Shown one piece after another: positions 1-9,300 of a stretch of DNA of 64,000 bases. Each line of letters starts with the position of its first letter. Within the stretch, counting starts at the first letter, position 1. The notes below the pieces were generated by a model. It was given only the letters and a program-made list of their open reading frames with translations, was not told the origin of the DNA and searched no databases. The position numbers were made by a program, and so were the translations under genes. The DNA is from Microbacterium thalli (GTDB taxonomy: Bacteria; Actinomycetota; Actinomycetes; Actinomycetales; Microbacteriaceae), in assembly GCF_028737325.1 (NCBI RefSeq), contig NZ_JAQZCH010000001.1, forward strand, positions 850,732 to 914,731, given 5' to 3'.

Positions 1-2
1 AA

Positions 3-725
3 CGCGAGCGCGACCTGGTCTCGCGGGCGCGAGCGCACCTCGTCGACGGACTGGTGCTCAACCCGATCCGCATCGAGGACAGCGTCATCGACCGGGACGA
101 GGGGCTGCCGCCGATCGTGCTGATCGGCGAGGTCGAGCAGCACGTCACCGACCGGGTGCTCATCGACAGCCCCGGCGGTGCGCGCGACGCCGTGGCGCAC
201 CTCATCGGGCGCGGGGCGCGCCGCATCGCGGCGATCGGCGGAGACGAGCAGACCGAGCGCGCGACCGCGACGAGCCGCCTGCGGCTGGCGGGGATGCGCG
301 CGGCGATCGCCGAGGCCGGTCTCGACCACGATCCGCGTCGCGAGATCAACGTCCTGCCGTGGAACATGGAGGCCGGCGCCTCGGGGGTGCGGACGCTTCT
401 CGAGCGCGGCGTCGGCTTCGATGCGCTGCTGTGCTTCACCGATTCGATCGCGGTGGGAGCCCTGCACGCGCTCGCCGCCGCCGGCATCCGCGTGCCCGAG
501 GAGGTGCTCGTGTGCGGCTTCGACGACATCGAGCAGGCGCGGTACACCAGCCCCGAGCTCTCGACCGTCTCGTTCGACCGCAGCGAGCTGGCCCGCGCCA
601 CGATCGCGCTGCTCGAGGAGCGGATGACGGCTCCGGGGGCACCGGTGCGCGCCGTGGCGATCCCGCATCGCGTCGTCGCCCGGGCGAGCACCGGAGCGCG
701 GCCTGCCGGGGTGCGCGGGCGCTGA
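3..725 (+). CDS. LacI-family regulator, C-terminal part (5' end outside window)
   Basis: This is the effector-binding half of a LacI/GalR repressor. The frame is open from the left edge of the window, so the DNA-binding domain lies upstream. Recognisable segments are VLIGEV, the DSPGGARDAVAHLIGRG turn, CFTDSIAVGALHAL and GFDDIEQARYTSPELSTV, which are typical of the periplasmic-binding-protein-like fold of this family. It ends 85 bp before a sugar-importer/arabinofuranosidase operon on the same strand, whose promoter carries a perfect 14-bp palindrome. By position it is probably the local repressor answering to arabinose or an arabino-oligosaccharide; the ligand is inferred, not visible. Confidence 0.85.
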   Translation, partial: RERDLVSRARAHLVDGLVLNPIRIEDSVIDRDEGLPPIVLIGEVEQHVTDRVLIDSPGGARDAVAHLIGRGARRIAAIGGDEQTERATATSRLRLAGMRAAIAEAGLDHDPRREINVLPWNMEAGASGVRTLLERGVGFDALLCFTDSIAVGALHALAAAGIRVPEEVLVCGFDDIEQARYTSPELSTVSFDRSELARATIALLEERMTAPGAPVRAVAIPHRVVARASTGARPAGVRGR

Positions 726-746
726 GCCCCCTGCACGGGACCCCTC

Positions 747-775
747 TTGCGGCAGCCATTACATCGATGTAAAAG
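747..775 (+). promoter_or_regulatory. putative promoter of the arabinoside operon
   Basis: A TTGCGG hexamer at 747-752 is followed after 17 bp by TAAAAG at 770-775. It is the best-spaced -35/-10 pair in the gap before the solute-binding protein, but the -10 is a poor match. The palindromic operator overlaps the spacer and -10, so a bound repressor would block polymerase. The leader ends in a clear Shine-Dalgarno, AAGGAG at 799-804. Confidence 0.45.
759..772 (+). promoter_or_regulatory. LacI-type operator, perfect palindrome TTACATCGATGTAA
   Basis: Fourteen bases read identically on both strands around a central CG, the form expected for LacI-family operators. It sits between a LacI-family gene and its presumed target operon. 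It differs from the TGTTNNCGNNAACA sites used further along the window, so it probably belongs to the partial regulator at the left edge. Confidence 0.7.
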
Positions 776-810
776 TAGACAAGTCCCTGTACGTCACGAA
801 GGAGTGACCG

Positions 811-2142
811 ATGGCCCCACCACTCGAACTCAGCAGACGCCGGTTCCTGACCGGTGCTGCAGCCCTCGCCGGCACCGCGTTCCTCGCCTCGTGCGCCGGT
901 CTGCCCGGCGGCTCGAACGCCCGCACCCTGCAGTTCTGGCACCTGCTGTCGGGCGCCGACGGCGTCACGATGTCGGGACTGCTCGACGGGGTGAACGCTG
1001 CGCAGTCCGACTACCGCGTGCGCCCGACCGTCCTGGCCTGGGGTGAGCCCTACTATACGAAGCTCGCGATGGCCGCGGCGGGCGGTCGCGCCCCCGACGT
1101 CTCGATCATGCATGCCTCGCGCGTGGTCGGGTACGCCCCGGGCGGTCTGCTCGACACGTGGGACACGGGGCGGCTCGCCGACCTCGGGGTCGACAGCAGC
1201 ACGTTCACCGACGCGATCTGGCGCAAGGGCTTCATCGGCGACGACCTGTACAGCGTCGCCCTCGACGCGCATCCGTTCATCCTCATGTACAACACCGAGA
1301 TCTGCGACGCGGCGGGCGTGCTCGACAGCGACGGCAAGCTGAAGCCGGTGACCTCGCCCGAGGAGTTCCTCGAGATGGCGCGAGCGGTCGCCGCCGTCTC
1401 GGAGTCGCACGGCCTGTCGTACGGCTACCTCGGCGACGGCGCGCAGATGTGGCGCCTGTTCTACACCCTCTATACGCAGCACGGTCTCGAGATGGGCCTG
1501 CCGCAAGGCGGTCCGGCCGAGATCGACGAGGATGCCGCGCTCGCCTCGCTCGGCTTCATGCAGCAGCTCCTCGATGATGAGATCGCTTCGCGCAGCGCCG
1601 ACTACCAGAGCGCGATCGCCGAATTCGCCACCGGCCGCAGCGGTCTCTTCCTCACCGGCGTGTGGGAGCTGCGCTCGATGCAGCAGCAGGACCTGCCGAT
1701 CGACGCCACGATCATCCCGACGCTCTTCGGCACGCCGTCGGTGTACGCCGACTCGCACTCGTTCACCCTGCCGCACCAGAGCGTCCCCGACGAGACCACG
1801 CGCGATCTCGTCTACCGCTTCGTCGCCGACATCCTGAAGGGCTCGTTCGACTGGGCCGAGGCCGGCCACATCCCCGCCTACCTGCCCGTCACGCAGTCGG
1901 CGGCGTACGCCGATCTGCTGCCGCAGGCGAACTACGCCGAGGCGGCCGAACTCGTCCGCTACGACCCGCCCGCCTGGTTCACCGGCTCGGGCTCGCGGTT
2001 CCAGGCCGACTTCGGCGCCGCCGTGCAGAACGTCCTGCTGCGCGGAGCCGATCCCGCCGAGGCGATCACCCGCTTCCGCGCGCGCATCGATCAGCAGCTG
2101 CGCACCCCGAACCCCGCTGACCCGGAAGGAGCGGGAGCATGA
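811..2142 (+). CDS. CUT1 sugar ABC transporter solute-binding lipoprotein
   Basis: An extracellular sugar-binding protein of the carbohydrate uptake-1 family, 443 aa. The N-terminus has a twin-arginine motif (SRRRFLTG) followed by a hydrophobic stretch and lipobox LASC, giving a lipidated Cys at about residue 28; export may be Tat-dependent. The start is set by AAGGAG six bases upstream. The stop overlaps the next gene's start (ATGA), and two permeases and a GH51 enzyme follow. The ligand is therefore probably an arabinose-containing oligosaccharide, which is an inference from context. Confidence 0.88.
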   Translation: MAPPLELSRRRFLTGAAALAGTAFLASCAGLPGGSNARTLQFWHLLSGADGVTMSGLLDGVNAAQSDYRVRPTVLAWGEPYYTKLAMAAAGGRAPDVSIMHASRVVGYAPGGLLDTWDTGRLADLGVDSSTFTDAIWRKGFIGDDLYSVALDAHPFILMYNTEICDAAGVLDSDGKLKPVTSPEEFLEMARAVAAVSESHGLSYGYLGDGAQMWRLFYTLYTQHGLEMGLPQGGPAEIDEDAALASLGFMQQLLDDEIASRSADYQSAIAEFATGRSGLFLTGVWELRSMQQQDLPIDATIIPTLFGTPSVYADSHSFTLPHQSVPDETTRDLVYRFVADILKGSFDWAEAGHIPAYLPVTQSAAYADLLPQANYAEAAELVRYDPPAWFTGSGSRFQADFGAAVQNVLLRGADPAEAITRFRARIDQQLRTPNPADPEGAGA

Positions 2143-3113
2143 CCCTCGACACCGGATCCGGTCGCGCCGGCATCACCGACAGCGCTGCGACGCGCACGAT
2201 CGTCACCGGTCGCCGCGGTGGCGCCTCGCGTCGGCACGTCGGCGATCGCGGCGAGCAGCGCATCGCGTGGCTGTTCCTCGCTCCGTTCCTCCTCGCTTTC
2301 GCGCTCTTCCTCGTCTGGCCGCTGCTGCACGGGCTGTACCTGAGCTTCACCGACCAGTCGCTGACCGGCGCCGGCGGCTCGTTCGTCGGCATCACGAACT
2401 ACATCGAGGCGCTCGGCGACCCCGTGATGTGGCGTTCGCTCGGCAACACGGCCTGGTTCACGGTGCTCTCGACGGTGCCGCTCGTCCTGCTCGCGCTCAT
2501 CATGGCGCTGCTCGTGCAGCGCGGGCTGCCCGGACAGTGGCTGTGGCGCCTGTCGTTCTTCATGCCGTACCTGCTGGCCTCCACGGTCATCTCGCAGATC
2601 TGGGTGTGGATCTTCAACCCGCAGATCGGCGCTGCCAACGGCATCCTCGAGGCGTTCGGGCTCGAACCGATTGCCTGGCTGCAGAACCCCGACACCAACA
2701 TGCTCGCGATCGTCATCGCGACGGTCTGGTGGACGGTCGGCTTCAACTTCCTGCTGTACCTCGCGGCTCTCCAGAACATCCCCGAGACGCAGTACGAGGC
2801 GGCATCCATCGACGGGGCGGGGGAGTGGCGCAAGCTCTTCTCGATCACGATCCCGCAGCTCGGGCCGATCACGGTGCTGATCGTCATCCTGCAGGTGCTG
2901 GCGTCGCTGAAGCTGTTCGACCAGGCGTACCAGATGCTCGGCGGCATCGCGAGCGAGACCACCCGCTCGATCGTCCAATACATCTACGAGTCCGGCTTCG
3001 TCGGGTACCGCTTCGGCTACTCCGCCGCCATCTCGTACGTCTTCTTCGCGGTGATCGTCATCATCGGCGTCATCCAAGCCCTCGTCACGCGTCGCCGGAA
3101 GGAGCACTCATGA
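2139..3113 (+). CDS. CUT1 sugar ABC transporter permease (MalF-like)
   Basis: An inner-membrane permease of 324 aa. After a hydrophilic Arg-rich N-terminus of about 45 residues come six hydrophobic segments and the cytoplasmic EAA loop (EAASIDGAGEWRKLFS), which docks the ATPase. It is coupled to its neighbours by 4-nt overlaps on both sides. No ATP-binding subunit is encoded in the operon, so a shared MsiK-type ATPase encoded elsewhere is expected, as is usual in actinobacterial CUT1 systems. Confidence 0.9.
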   Translation: MTLDTGSGRAGITDSAATRTIVTGRRGGASRRHVGDRGEQRIAWLFLAPFLLAFALFLVWPLLHGLYLSFTDQSLTGAGGSFVGITNYIEALGDPVMWRSLGNTAWFTVLSTVPLVLLALIMALLVQRGLPGQWLWRLSFFMPYLLASTVISQIWVWIFNPQIGAANGILEAFGLEPIAWLQNPDTNMLAIVIATVWWTVGFNFLLYLAALQNIPETQYEAASIDGAGEWRKLFSITIPQLGPITVLIVILQVLASLKLFDQAYQMLGGIASETTRSIVQYIYESGFVGYRFGYSAAISYVFFAVIVIIGVIQALVTRRRKEHS

Positions 3114-4018
3114 GCGCCACGACCACCGCCACCCGCTCCGTCGTCGCGCCCGGGGTCGCTCCCGACTCCCGCGCCCGCAAGCCCGGACAGCATCGCTTCA
3201 GCGCGCTGAACATCGTCGCCTTCATCGCGCTGGCCCTCATGGCGATCGGGTGGCTGCTGCCGTTCCTCTGGGCCCTCGCGACGGCCTTCAAGACCGAGAC
3301 GGATGCCGCGTCGGGCGCGGGCGGCTGGGTCGGCGAGAGCGGACCGACGACCGAGGCCTTCACCTCGATCCTGTCGCAGGGCAACGTCTGGATCTGGGCG
3401 GGCAACAGCCTGTGGACCTCGGCCGCGATCACCCTCATCACGCTCGCGATCTCGGCCGTCGCCGCCTACGCGTTCTCGCGCCTCGAGTTCCGCGGCAAGA
3501 AGCTGCTGTACGGCGCGGTCATCGCGTCGATCGTCATCCCGCCGCAGGTGCTGATCATCCCGCTGTTCTACGAGATGCTCGCCTTCAACCTCGTCGACAC
3601 CCCGTGGGGTCTGATCCTGCCGCAGGTGGTGGCGCCGGCGATGGTGTTCATCCTGAAGAAGTTCTTCGACCAGGTGCCGATCGAGCTCGAGGATGCCGCC
3701 CGCGTCGACGGTGCCGGACGCTTCCGGGTGTTCTGGTCGATCGTGCTGCCGCTGTCGCGTCCGATCCTCGGCGCCGTGGCGATCTTCGTCTTCATCACCG
3801 CGTGGAACAACTTCCTCTGGCCGTTCCTCATCATCAACGACACCACGCTCATGACCCTGCCGGTCGGTCTCCAGACCGTCATCAGCGCCTACGGCGTGCA
3901 GTACGCCCAGGTCATGGCCCAGGCCGTGCTGGCCTCCCTGCCGCTGATCATCGTGTTCCTGATCTTCCAGAAGCAGATCGTCCGCGGCGTCGCGACGACC
4001 GGCTTCGGCGGTCAGTGA
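3110..4018 (+). CDS. CUT1 sugar ABC transporter permease (MalG-like)
   Basis: The second transmembrane subunit, 302 aa, with the EAA-loop variant DAARVDGAGRFRVFWS and a membrane-spanning start after about 25 polar residues. The frame stays open far upstream, but the ATG overlapping the previous stop, preceded by AAGGAG, is the natural start. It forms the importer with the preceding permease and lipoprotein. Confidence 0.9.
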   Translation: MSATTTATRSVVAPGVAPDSRARKPGQHRFSALNIVAFIALALMAIGWLLPFLWALATAFKTETDAASGAGGWVGESGPTTEAFTSILSQGNVWIWAGNSLWTSAAITLITLAISAVAAYAFSRLEFRGKKLLYGAVIASIVIPPQVLIIPLFYEMLAFNLVDTPWGLILPQVVAPAMVFILKKFFDQVPIELEDAARVDGAGRFRVFWSIVLPLSRPILGAVAIFVFITAWNNFLWPFLIINDTTLMTLPVGLQTVISAYGVQYAQVMAQAVLASLPLIIVFLIFQKQIVRGVATTGFGGQ

Positions 4019-4059
4019 CCGGCGCGCCCGACCCTCATCCCCGAAAGAACAGGAGCATC

Positions 4060-5601
4060 ATGCCCCGCGCCCGTATCGTCCTCGATCGTGACTTCACCGT
4101 GGCCGAGGTGCCGCGCCGTCTCTTCGGCTCGTTCGTCGAGCACATGGGCCGCTGCGTCTACACCGGCATCTTCGAGCCCGGTCACCCGCAGGCGGACGAA
4201 CGCGGTTTCCGCCGCGACGTCCTCGCCCTCGTGAAGGAGCTCGGCGCGAGCGTCATCCGGTATCCCGGCGGCAACTTCGTCTCGGGCTACAACTGGGAGG
4301 ACGGCGTCGGTCCCGTCGCCGATCGCCCGCACCGCCTCGACGGCGCGTGGCACACGGTCGAGACGAACGCTTTCGGCCTGCACGAGTTCGTCGACTGGGC
4401 GCGCGAGGCCGAGGTCGAGGTCATGGAGGCGGTCAATCTCGGCACGCGCGGTGTCGATGAGGCGCGCGCTCTCGTCGAGTACGCCAACCACGCCGGCGGG
4501 ACGTACTGGTCGGACCTGCGTCGCCGCAACGGTGCCGCCGCGCCCTTCGACATCCGCCTCTGGTGCCTGGGCAACGAGCTCGACGGGCCGTGGCAGATCG
4601 GTCACAAGACGGCGCACGAGTACGGCCGCCTCGCGCAGGAGACGGCGAAGGCGATGCGCCTGGTCGACCCCGACATCGAGCTCGTTGCGGTCGGGTCGTC
4701 GAACCGGCAGATGCCGACCTTCGGCACGTGGGAGCACACGGTGCTCACCCACGCCTATGACGAGGTCGACTACATCTCGATGCACGCCTATTACCAGGAG
4801 GACAACGGCGATGCGGCATCCTTCCTGGCCGAGGCCGTCGACATGGACGCCTTCATCGACGGCGTCGTCTCGACGATCGACGCGGTCAAGGCCGCGGGCA
4901 AGCACCGCAAGCAGGTCGACATCTCGTTCGACGAGTGGAACGTCTGGTACCAGCGCGGCCTCGACACCGAGGACCAGCCGCACATCGTGTCGGCGTCGAA
5001 GGAGTGGCGTGCCCACCCGCGGCTGATCGAGGACACCTACAACGTCACCGACGCCGTCGTGGTCGGGACGTTCCTGCACAGCCTGCTGCGGCACGGCGAC
5101 CGCGTGCGCATCGCCAACCAGGCGCAGCTGGTCAACGTGATCGCCCCGATCCGGTCGGAGGAGGGCGGGCCCGCGTGGCGGCAGTCGATCTTCTGGCCGT
5201 TCGCCCGCATGTCGCAGCTCGCGCAGGGTCGCGTCCTGCGCCTCGCCGTCGACTCCGATCAGACGCCGACCGCGAAGTTCGGCGATGTGGATGTCGTCGA
5301 CGCCGCCGCGACGTGGGACGAGGCCTCCGGCCGAGTCGCGCTCTTCGTGGCCAACCGGTCGCTCGAGTCCGAGACCGAGGTCTCGCTCGAGCTGCGGGGT
5401 CTGGGCGCGTCGTCGATCGTCTCGGCCGAGGTGCTGACGGTGCCCGAGGGCGGCGACCGCCGGGCGGCGAACACCGAACAGGACCAGGACGCGGTGGGGC
5501 TCGTGCCGCTGCGGGGCGCGGGCCTCGACGAGGGCGTGCTGCGCGCGACGCTGCCGCCGCTGTCGTGGTCGGTGATCGTGCTGGACACCGCTCGGGCCTG
5601 A
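4060..5601 (+). CDS. abfA: GH51 alpha-L-arabinofuranosidase
   Basis: A cytoplasmic exo-enzyme removing terminal alpha-L-arabinofuranosyl groups; 513 aa, normal length for GH51, no signal peptide. Landmarks are FGSFVEHMGRCVYTGIFEPG near the N-terminus, RYPGGNF, the acid/base Glu at about 173 in CLGNELDGPWQIGH and the nucleophile Glu at about 292 in SFDEWNVW. A C-terminal beta-sandwich follows. AGGAG precedes the ATG by a few bases. It is the last gene of the importer operon and closes at a strong hairpin, so imported arabinosides are probably split inside the cell. A paralogue lies at 48653-50191. Confidence 0.93.
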   Translation: MPRARIVLDRDFTVAEVPRRLFGSFVEHMGRCVYTGIFEPGHPQADERGFRRDVLALVKELGASVIRYPGGNFVSGYNWEDGVGPVADRPHRLDGAWHTVETNAFGLHEFVDWAREAEVEVMEAVNLGTRGVDEARALVEYANHAGGTYWSDLRRRNGAAAPFDIRLWCLGNELDGPWQIGHKTAHEYGRLAQETAKAMRLVDPDIELVAVGSSNRQMPTFGTWEHTVLTHAYDEVDYISMHAYYQEDNGDAASFLAEAVDMDAFIDGVVSTIDAVKAAGKHRKQVDISFDEWNVWYQRGLDTEDQPHIVSASKEWRAHPRLIEDTYNVTDAVVVGTFLHSLLRHGDRVRIANQAQLVNVIAPIRSEEGGPAWRQSIFWPFARMSQLAQGRVLRLAVDSDQTPTAKFGDVDVVDAAATWDEASGRVALFVANRSLESETEVSLELRGLGASSIVSAEVLTVPEGGDRRAANTEQDQDAVGLVPLRGAGLDEGVLRATLPPLSWSVIVLDTARA

Positions 5602-5655
5602 GCGGCCGCGCCGCGGCATCCCGCGCTCCTGCGTCGCCACTGCCGCCTGCGTCTC

Positions 5656-5691
5656 CGTCCCCCGCTCGCCCGCCGGCACGAGCGGGGGACG
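5656..5691 (+). terminator. intrinsic-type terminator after the arabinofuranosidase operon
   Basis: A perfect 13-bp stem (left arm 5656-5668, right arm 5679-5691) with a 10-nt loop lies 54 bases after the stop. The tail is only weakly T-rich (GCGCGTTTGT), common in high-GC actinobacteria. Confidence 0.7.
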
Positions 5692-5743
5692 CGCGTTTGT
5701 GGGACGGGTACAACGGATGCCGCGGCGGGTGCGGGTGATCCGC

Positions 5744-5749
5744 TAGCGT
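5744..5749 (+). promoter_or_regulatory. leaderless-type -10 element (TAGCGT)
   Basis: TAGCGT ends 8 nt before the GTG at 5758 and there is no Shine-Dalgarno, so transcription is expected to begin within about two bases of the start codon. No clear -35 is visible. Confidence 0.5.
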
Positions 5750-5757
5750 CGGCCCTC

Positions 5758-6318
5758 GTGAACGTGTGGCTGCGAACCCTGCTGACGATCTGGCGAGCGC
5801 GGGCGCAGGTGCGCCGCCGGGGCCTGCAGCCCCCGATGACGGTCGGGCGGGTGCGGCTGCGCACGCTGCCCACCGACATCGACCTGCTCGGACACATGAA
5901 CAACGGGCGGTACGCGTCGCTGTTCGATCTCGGCCGGTTCGACCTGCTCATCCGCACCGGCATCCTGCAGATCTTCCAGGAGAAGGGCTGGTACGGCGTC
6001 GTCGCCAGCAGCACCATCACGTTCCGCAAGTCGCTGAACCTGTGGCAGCGCTTCACGATCGAGACGCGGTTGCACGGGCACGACGACAAGTCGGTGTACA
6101 TGGTGCACCGGGCGGTCGTGAAGGGCGAGGTCTACGCCGAGATGCTCGTCCGCTCGCGCTTCCTGCGCCGAAGCGGCGGCATCGTCCCGCTCGACGAGCT
6201 GTTCGCGGCCCTGGGGCGCCCCGACGACCTCCCCGAGCTCGAGCCCTGGATGATCGAGTGGGCGACGGCGACGGCGCTGCCGTCCACCCGCGCCGAAGCG
6301 CCCAGCGTCTGGGAGTGA
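5758..6318 (+). CDS. thioesterase-fold (4HBT-like) protein
   Basis: A 186-aa hotdog-fold protein of the acyl-CoA thioesterase/THEM6-like group. The segment PTDIDLLGHMNNGRYASLFD carries the usual Asp and the HMNNxRY motif, followed by the central-helix pattern and SSTITFRKSL. It begins with GTG and no ribosome-binding site, consistent with a leaderless start behind TAGCGT. It stands alone between a terminator and putA; the acyl substrate cannot be told from sequence. Confidence 0.75.
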   Translation: MNVWLRTLLTIWRARAQVRRRGLQPPMTVGRVRLRTLPTDIDLLGHMNNGRYASLFDLGRFDLLIRTGILQIFQEKGWYGVVASSTITFRKSLNLWQRFTIETRLHGHDDKSVYMVHRAVVKGEVYAEMLVRSRFLRRSGGIVPLDELFAALGRPDDLPELEPWMIEWATATALPSTRAEAPSVWE

Positions 6319-6386
6319 CACCCGCGCCGGCGATTCCGCGGCGGCCCGCACCGGAGCGCCGTGACCCCCGGACGGGGCCCGCGACA

Positions 6387-6392
6387 TAGGCT
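6387..6392 (+). promoter_or_regulatory. leaderless-type -10 element (TAGGCT) for putA
   Basis: TAGGCT ends exactly 6 nt before the ATG at 6399, placing +1 on the A of the start codon; no Shine-Dalgarno is present. Confidence 0.6.
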
Positions 6393-6398
6393 GACGGC

Positions 6399-9300
6399 AT
6401 GTCCGACACCGCTGCGTCCGGCACCACCCCGCCGGGCTTCCCTTCCGATGACGACCGCGCCGATCAGGCCATCGCCCTGGCGCAGCAGTGGGTGCACACA
6501 GCGGCCGATTATCCGGCGGATGCCGCGGCGCAACGACTCGCCGGCGTGCTGCGCGACCCGAACGGACTGCCCTTCACGATCGGCTTCGTCGACGGGGTCA
6601 TGCGCCCCGAGAGCGTGACGGCGGCAGCGACCCGCCTCCACCACGTCGCTCCCCTCGTGCCCGAGTTCCTGCCCTGGTATTTGCGTGGTGCGGTGCGCAT
6701 CGGGGGAGCGGTCGCCCCGGTGCTGCCGACCCCCGTCGTCCCCATCGCCCGCACGGCGCTGCGCGAGATGGTCGGACACCTCGTCGTCGACGCCCGCCCG
6801 CACAAGCTCGGGCCCGCGATCGCGCGCATCCGCGAGTCCGGCGCGCGGCTCAACCTCAACCTGCTCGGCGAGGCGGTGCTCGGCGAGGGCGAGGCGCAGC
6901 GACGCCTCGAGGGCATCCACGAGCTCATCCGGCGCCCCGACGTCGACTACGTCTCGGTCAAGGTGTCGGCGATCATCAGCCGCATCTCGATGTGGGCTTT
7001 CGACGAGGTCGTCGCCGACGTCGTCGAGCGCCTGCTGCCGCTGTACCTCAGCGCCGCGCAGGACGGCACCTTCATTAACCTCGACATGGAGGAGTACCGC
7101 GACCTCGATCTGACGATCGCGGTGTTCACCCGTCTGCTCGAGGACGAGCGGCTGCGGGGCCTCGAGGCCGGCATCGTGCTGCAGGCGTACCTGCCCGACG
7201 CCGTCGACGCGCTCGACGAGCTGACGGCGTGGGCGCAGACCCGCGTGGCCGCCGGCGGCGCCCGTATCAAGGTGCGCCTGGTCAAGGGCGCCAACCTCGC
7301 GATGGAGCGGGTGGATGCCGCTGTCCACGGCTGGCCGCTGGCGACCCACGCGAGCAAGCTCGACGCCGACGCGATGTACCTGCGCTGCCTCGACCGGGCG
7401 CTGCAGCCCGAGCGGACGCGAGCCGTGCGTCTCGGCGTCGCGGGCCACAACCTCTTCGACATCGCTTACGCGTGGCTGCTCGCCGGCGACCGCGACGTGC
7501 GCGACGACATGGAGATCGAGATGCTCCTCGGTATGGCGCAGGGCCAGGTCGCGGCGGTGACGCGCGACGTGGGGCACGTGCTGCTGTACGTGCCGGTGGT
7601 CCGACCCGACGAGTTCGACGTCGCGATCAGCTACCTCGTGCGGCGCCTGGAGGAGAACGCCTCGAGCGAGAACTTCCTGTCGGCCGCGTTCGACCTCGCG
7701 ACCGACCCGAGCCTGTTCGAGCGCGAACGCGACCGGTTCGTCGCGTCGCTCGCCCGATCGGTCGATCCCGCGCTGCCGAGCGGTCCGAACCGCACGCAGG
7801 ACCGCACCCTGCCGGTGCGCGGTCTGTCGGCGCAGCGGATCACGCGCGACCCCGCCGCCGACGACGCGGCGAACCTGACGCAGGCGGTGCTCGGCATCGC
7901 CGACGCGGCCGACACCACCGCCGACGACACGAGCGCCGTCGGTGCGCACGACGACGTCCTGTTCGGGGGCGAGCGCTTCGTCGAGACGGCCGTGTACGCC
8001 CCGCGCGAGTCGCGTCGAGCGCCCGCGCTCGGCGCCCCCGGATTCGCGAACACGCCCGACTCCGACCCCGCCCTCGCGGTGAACCGGGCGTGGGCGCGCG
8101 GCATCCTCGCCCGGGTCGCGGACAGCACGGCCGGAGACGACACCCTCGCCGCGGCGCGCGTCGACGACGCCGATCGGCTCGACGGGATCGTCGGGGGCGT
8201 TCGCGCTGCGGCATCCGCGTGGGGACGACTGCCGGCGGCCGACCGCAGCGCTGTGCTGCTCGCCGCCGCGCGCGCCCTCGAGGCGCGCCGGGCCGAGCTG
8301 ATCGAGGTCGCCGCGTCCGAGACCGGCAAGGTGCTCGCCGAGGCCGACGTCGAGGTGAGCGAGGCGATCGACTTCGCCGCCTACTACGCCGCGACGGCGC
8401 GCGAACTGGATCGCGTCAGCGGAGCGGTGTTCGTTCCGGCCGCGGTGACCGTCGTCGCCCCACCGTGGAACTTCCCCGTCGCGATCCCCGCGGGCGGCGT
8501 GCTGGCGGCGCTCGCCGCGGGATCGGGTGTGGTCTTCAAGCCCGCTCCGCAGGCCCGCCGCTGCGCCGCTGTCGTCGCGGAGGCGCTGTGGGACGCCGGG
8601 GTGCCGCGCGACCTGCTCGCGCTCGTCGACATCGACGAAGGCGACCTCGGCCGCCAGCTGATCACGCACGCCGACGTCGACCGCGTGATCCTCACCGGGT
8701 CATGGGAGACCGCGGCGCTGTTCCGCTCGTGGCGCCCCGAGCTGCCGCTGCTGGCCGAGACGAGCGGCAAGAACGCCATCATCGTCACGCCCTCTGCCGA
8801 CCTCGACCTCGCGGCAGCCGACCTCATCAAGAGCGCGTTCGGGCATGCCGGGCAGAAGTGCTCGGCGGCCTCGCTCGCGATCCTCGTGGGTTCGGTCGGC
8901 CGCTCCAAGCGCTTCGCCCGGCAGCTCGTCGACGCGACGCGCTCGCTGCGCGTCGGCCCACCGACCGACCCGCGCAGCGAGGTCGGCCCGGTCATCGAGC
9001 CGCCGCAGGGCAAGCTCGCGTGGGCCCTGACCACGCTCGACGACGGCGAGCGCTGGCTCGTCGAGCCGCGTGAGCTCGACTTCGGCCCCGAGACGGCGGG
9101 GCGCTTCTCGTCGCCCGGCGTGCGGGTGGGCGTCAGCGCGGGCTCGCGCATGCACCTCGAGGAGTTCTTCGGTCCCGTGCTCGGCGTCATGCACGCGCGC
9201 ACGCTCGACGAGGCCATCGAGATGCAGAACGCGGTGGCCTACGGCTTGACCGCGGGCCTGCACACGCAGGACGCCGATGAGCTCGCGACGTGGCTCGACC

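Noticed and set aside
6132..8669. Long minus-strand open frame opposite the thioesterase and putA
   Set aside because: Repetitive Arg/Asp/Gly-rich translation without motifs, opposite a clear PutA frame.
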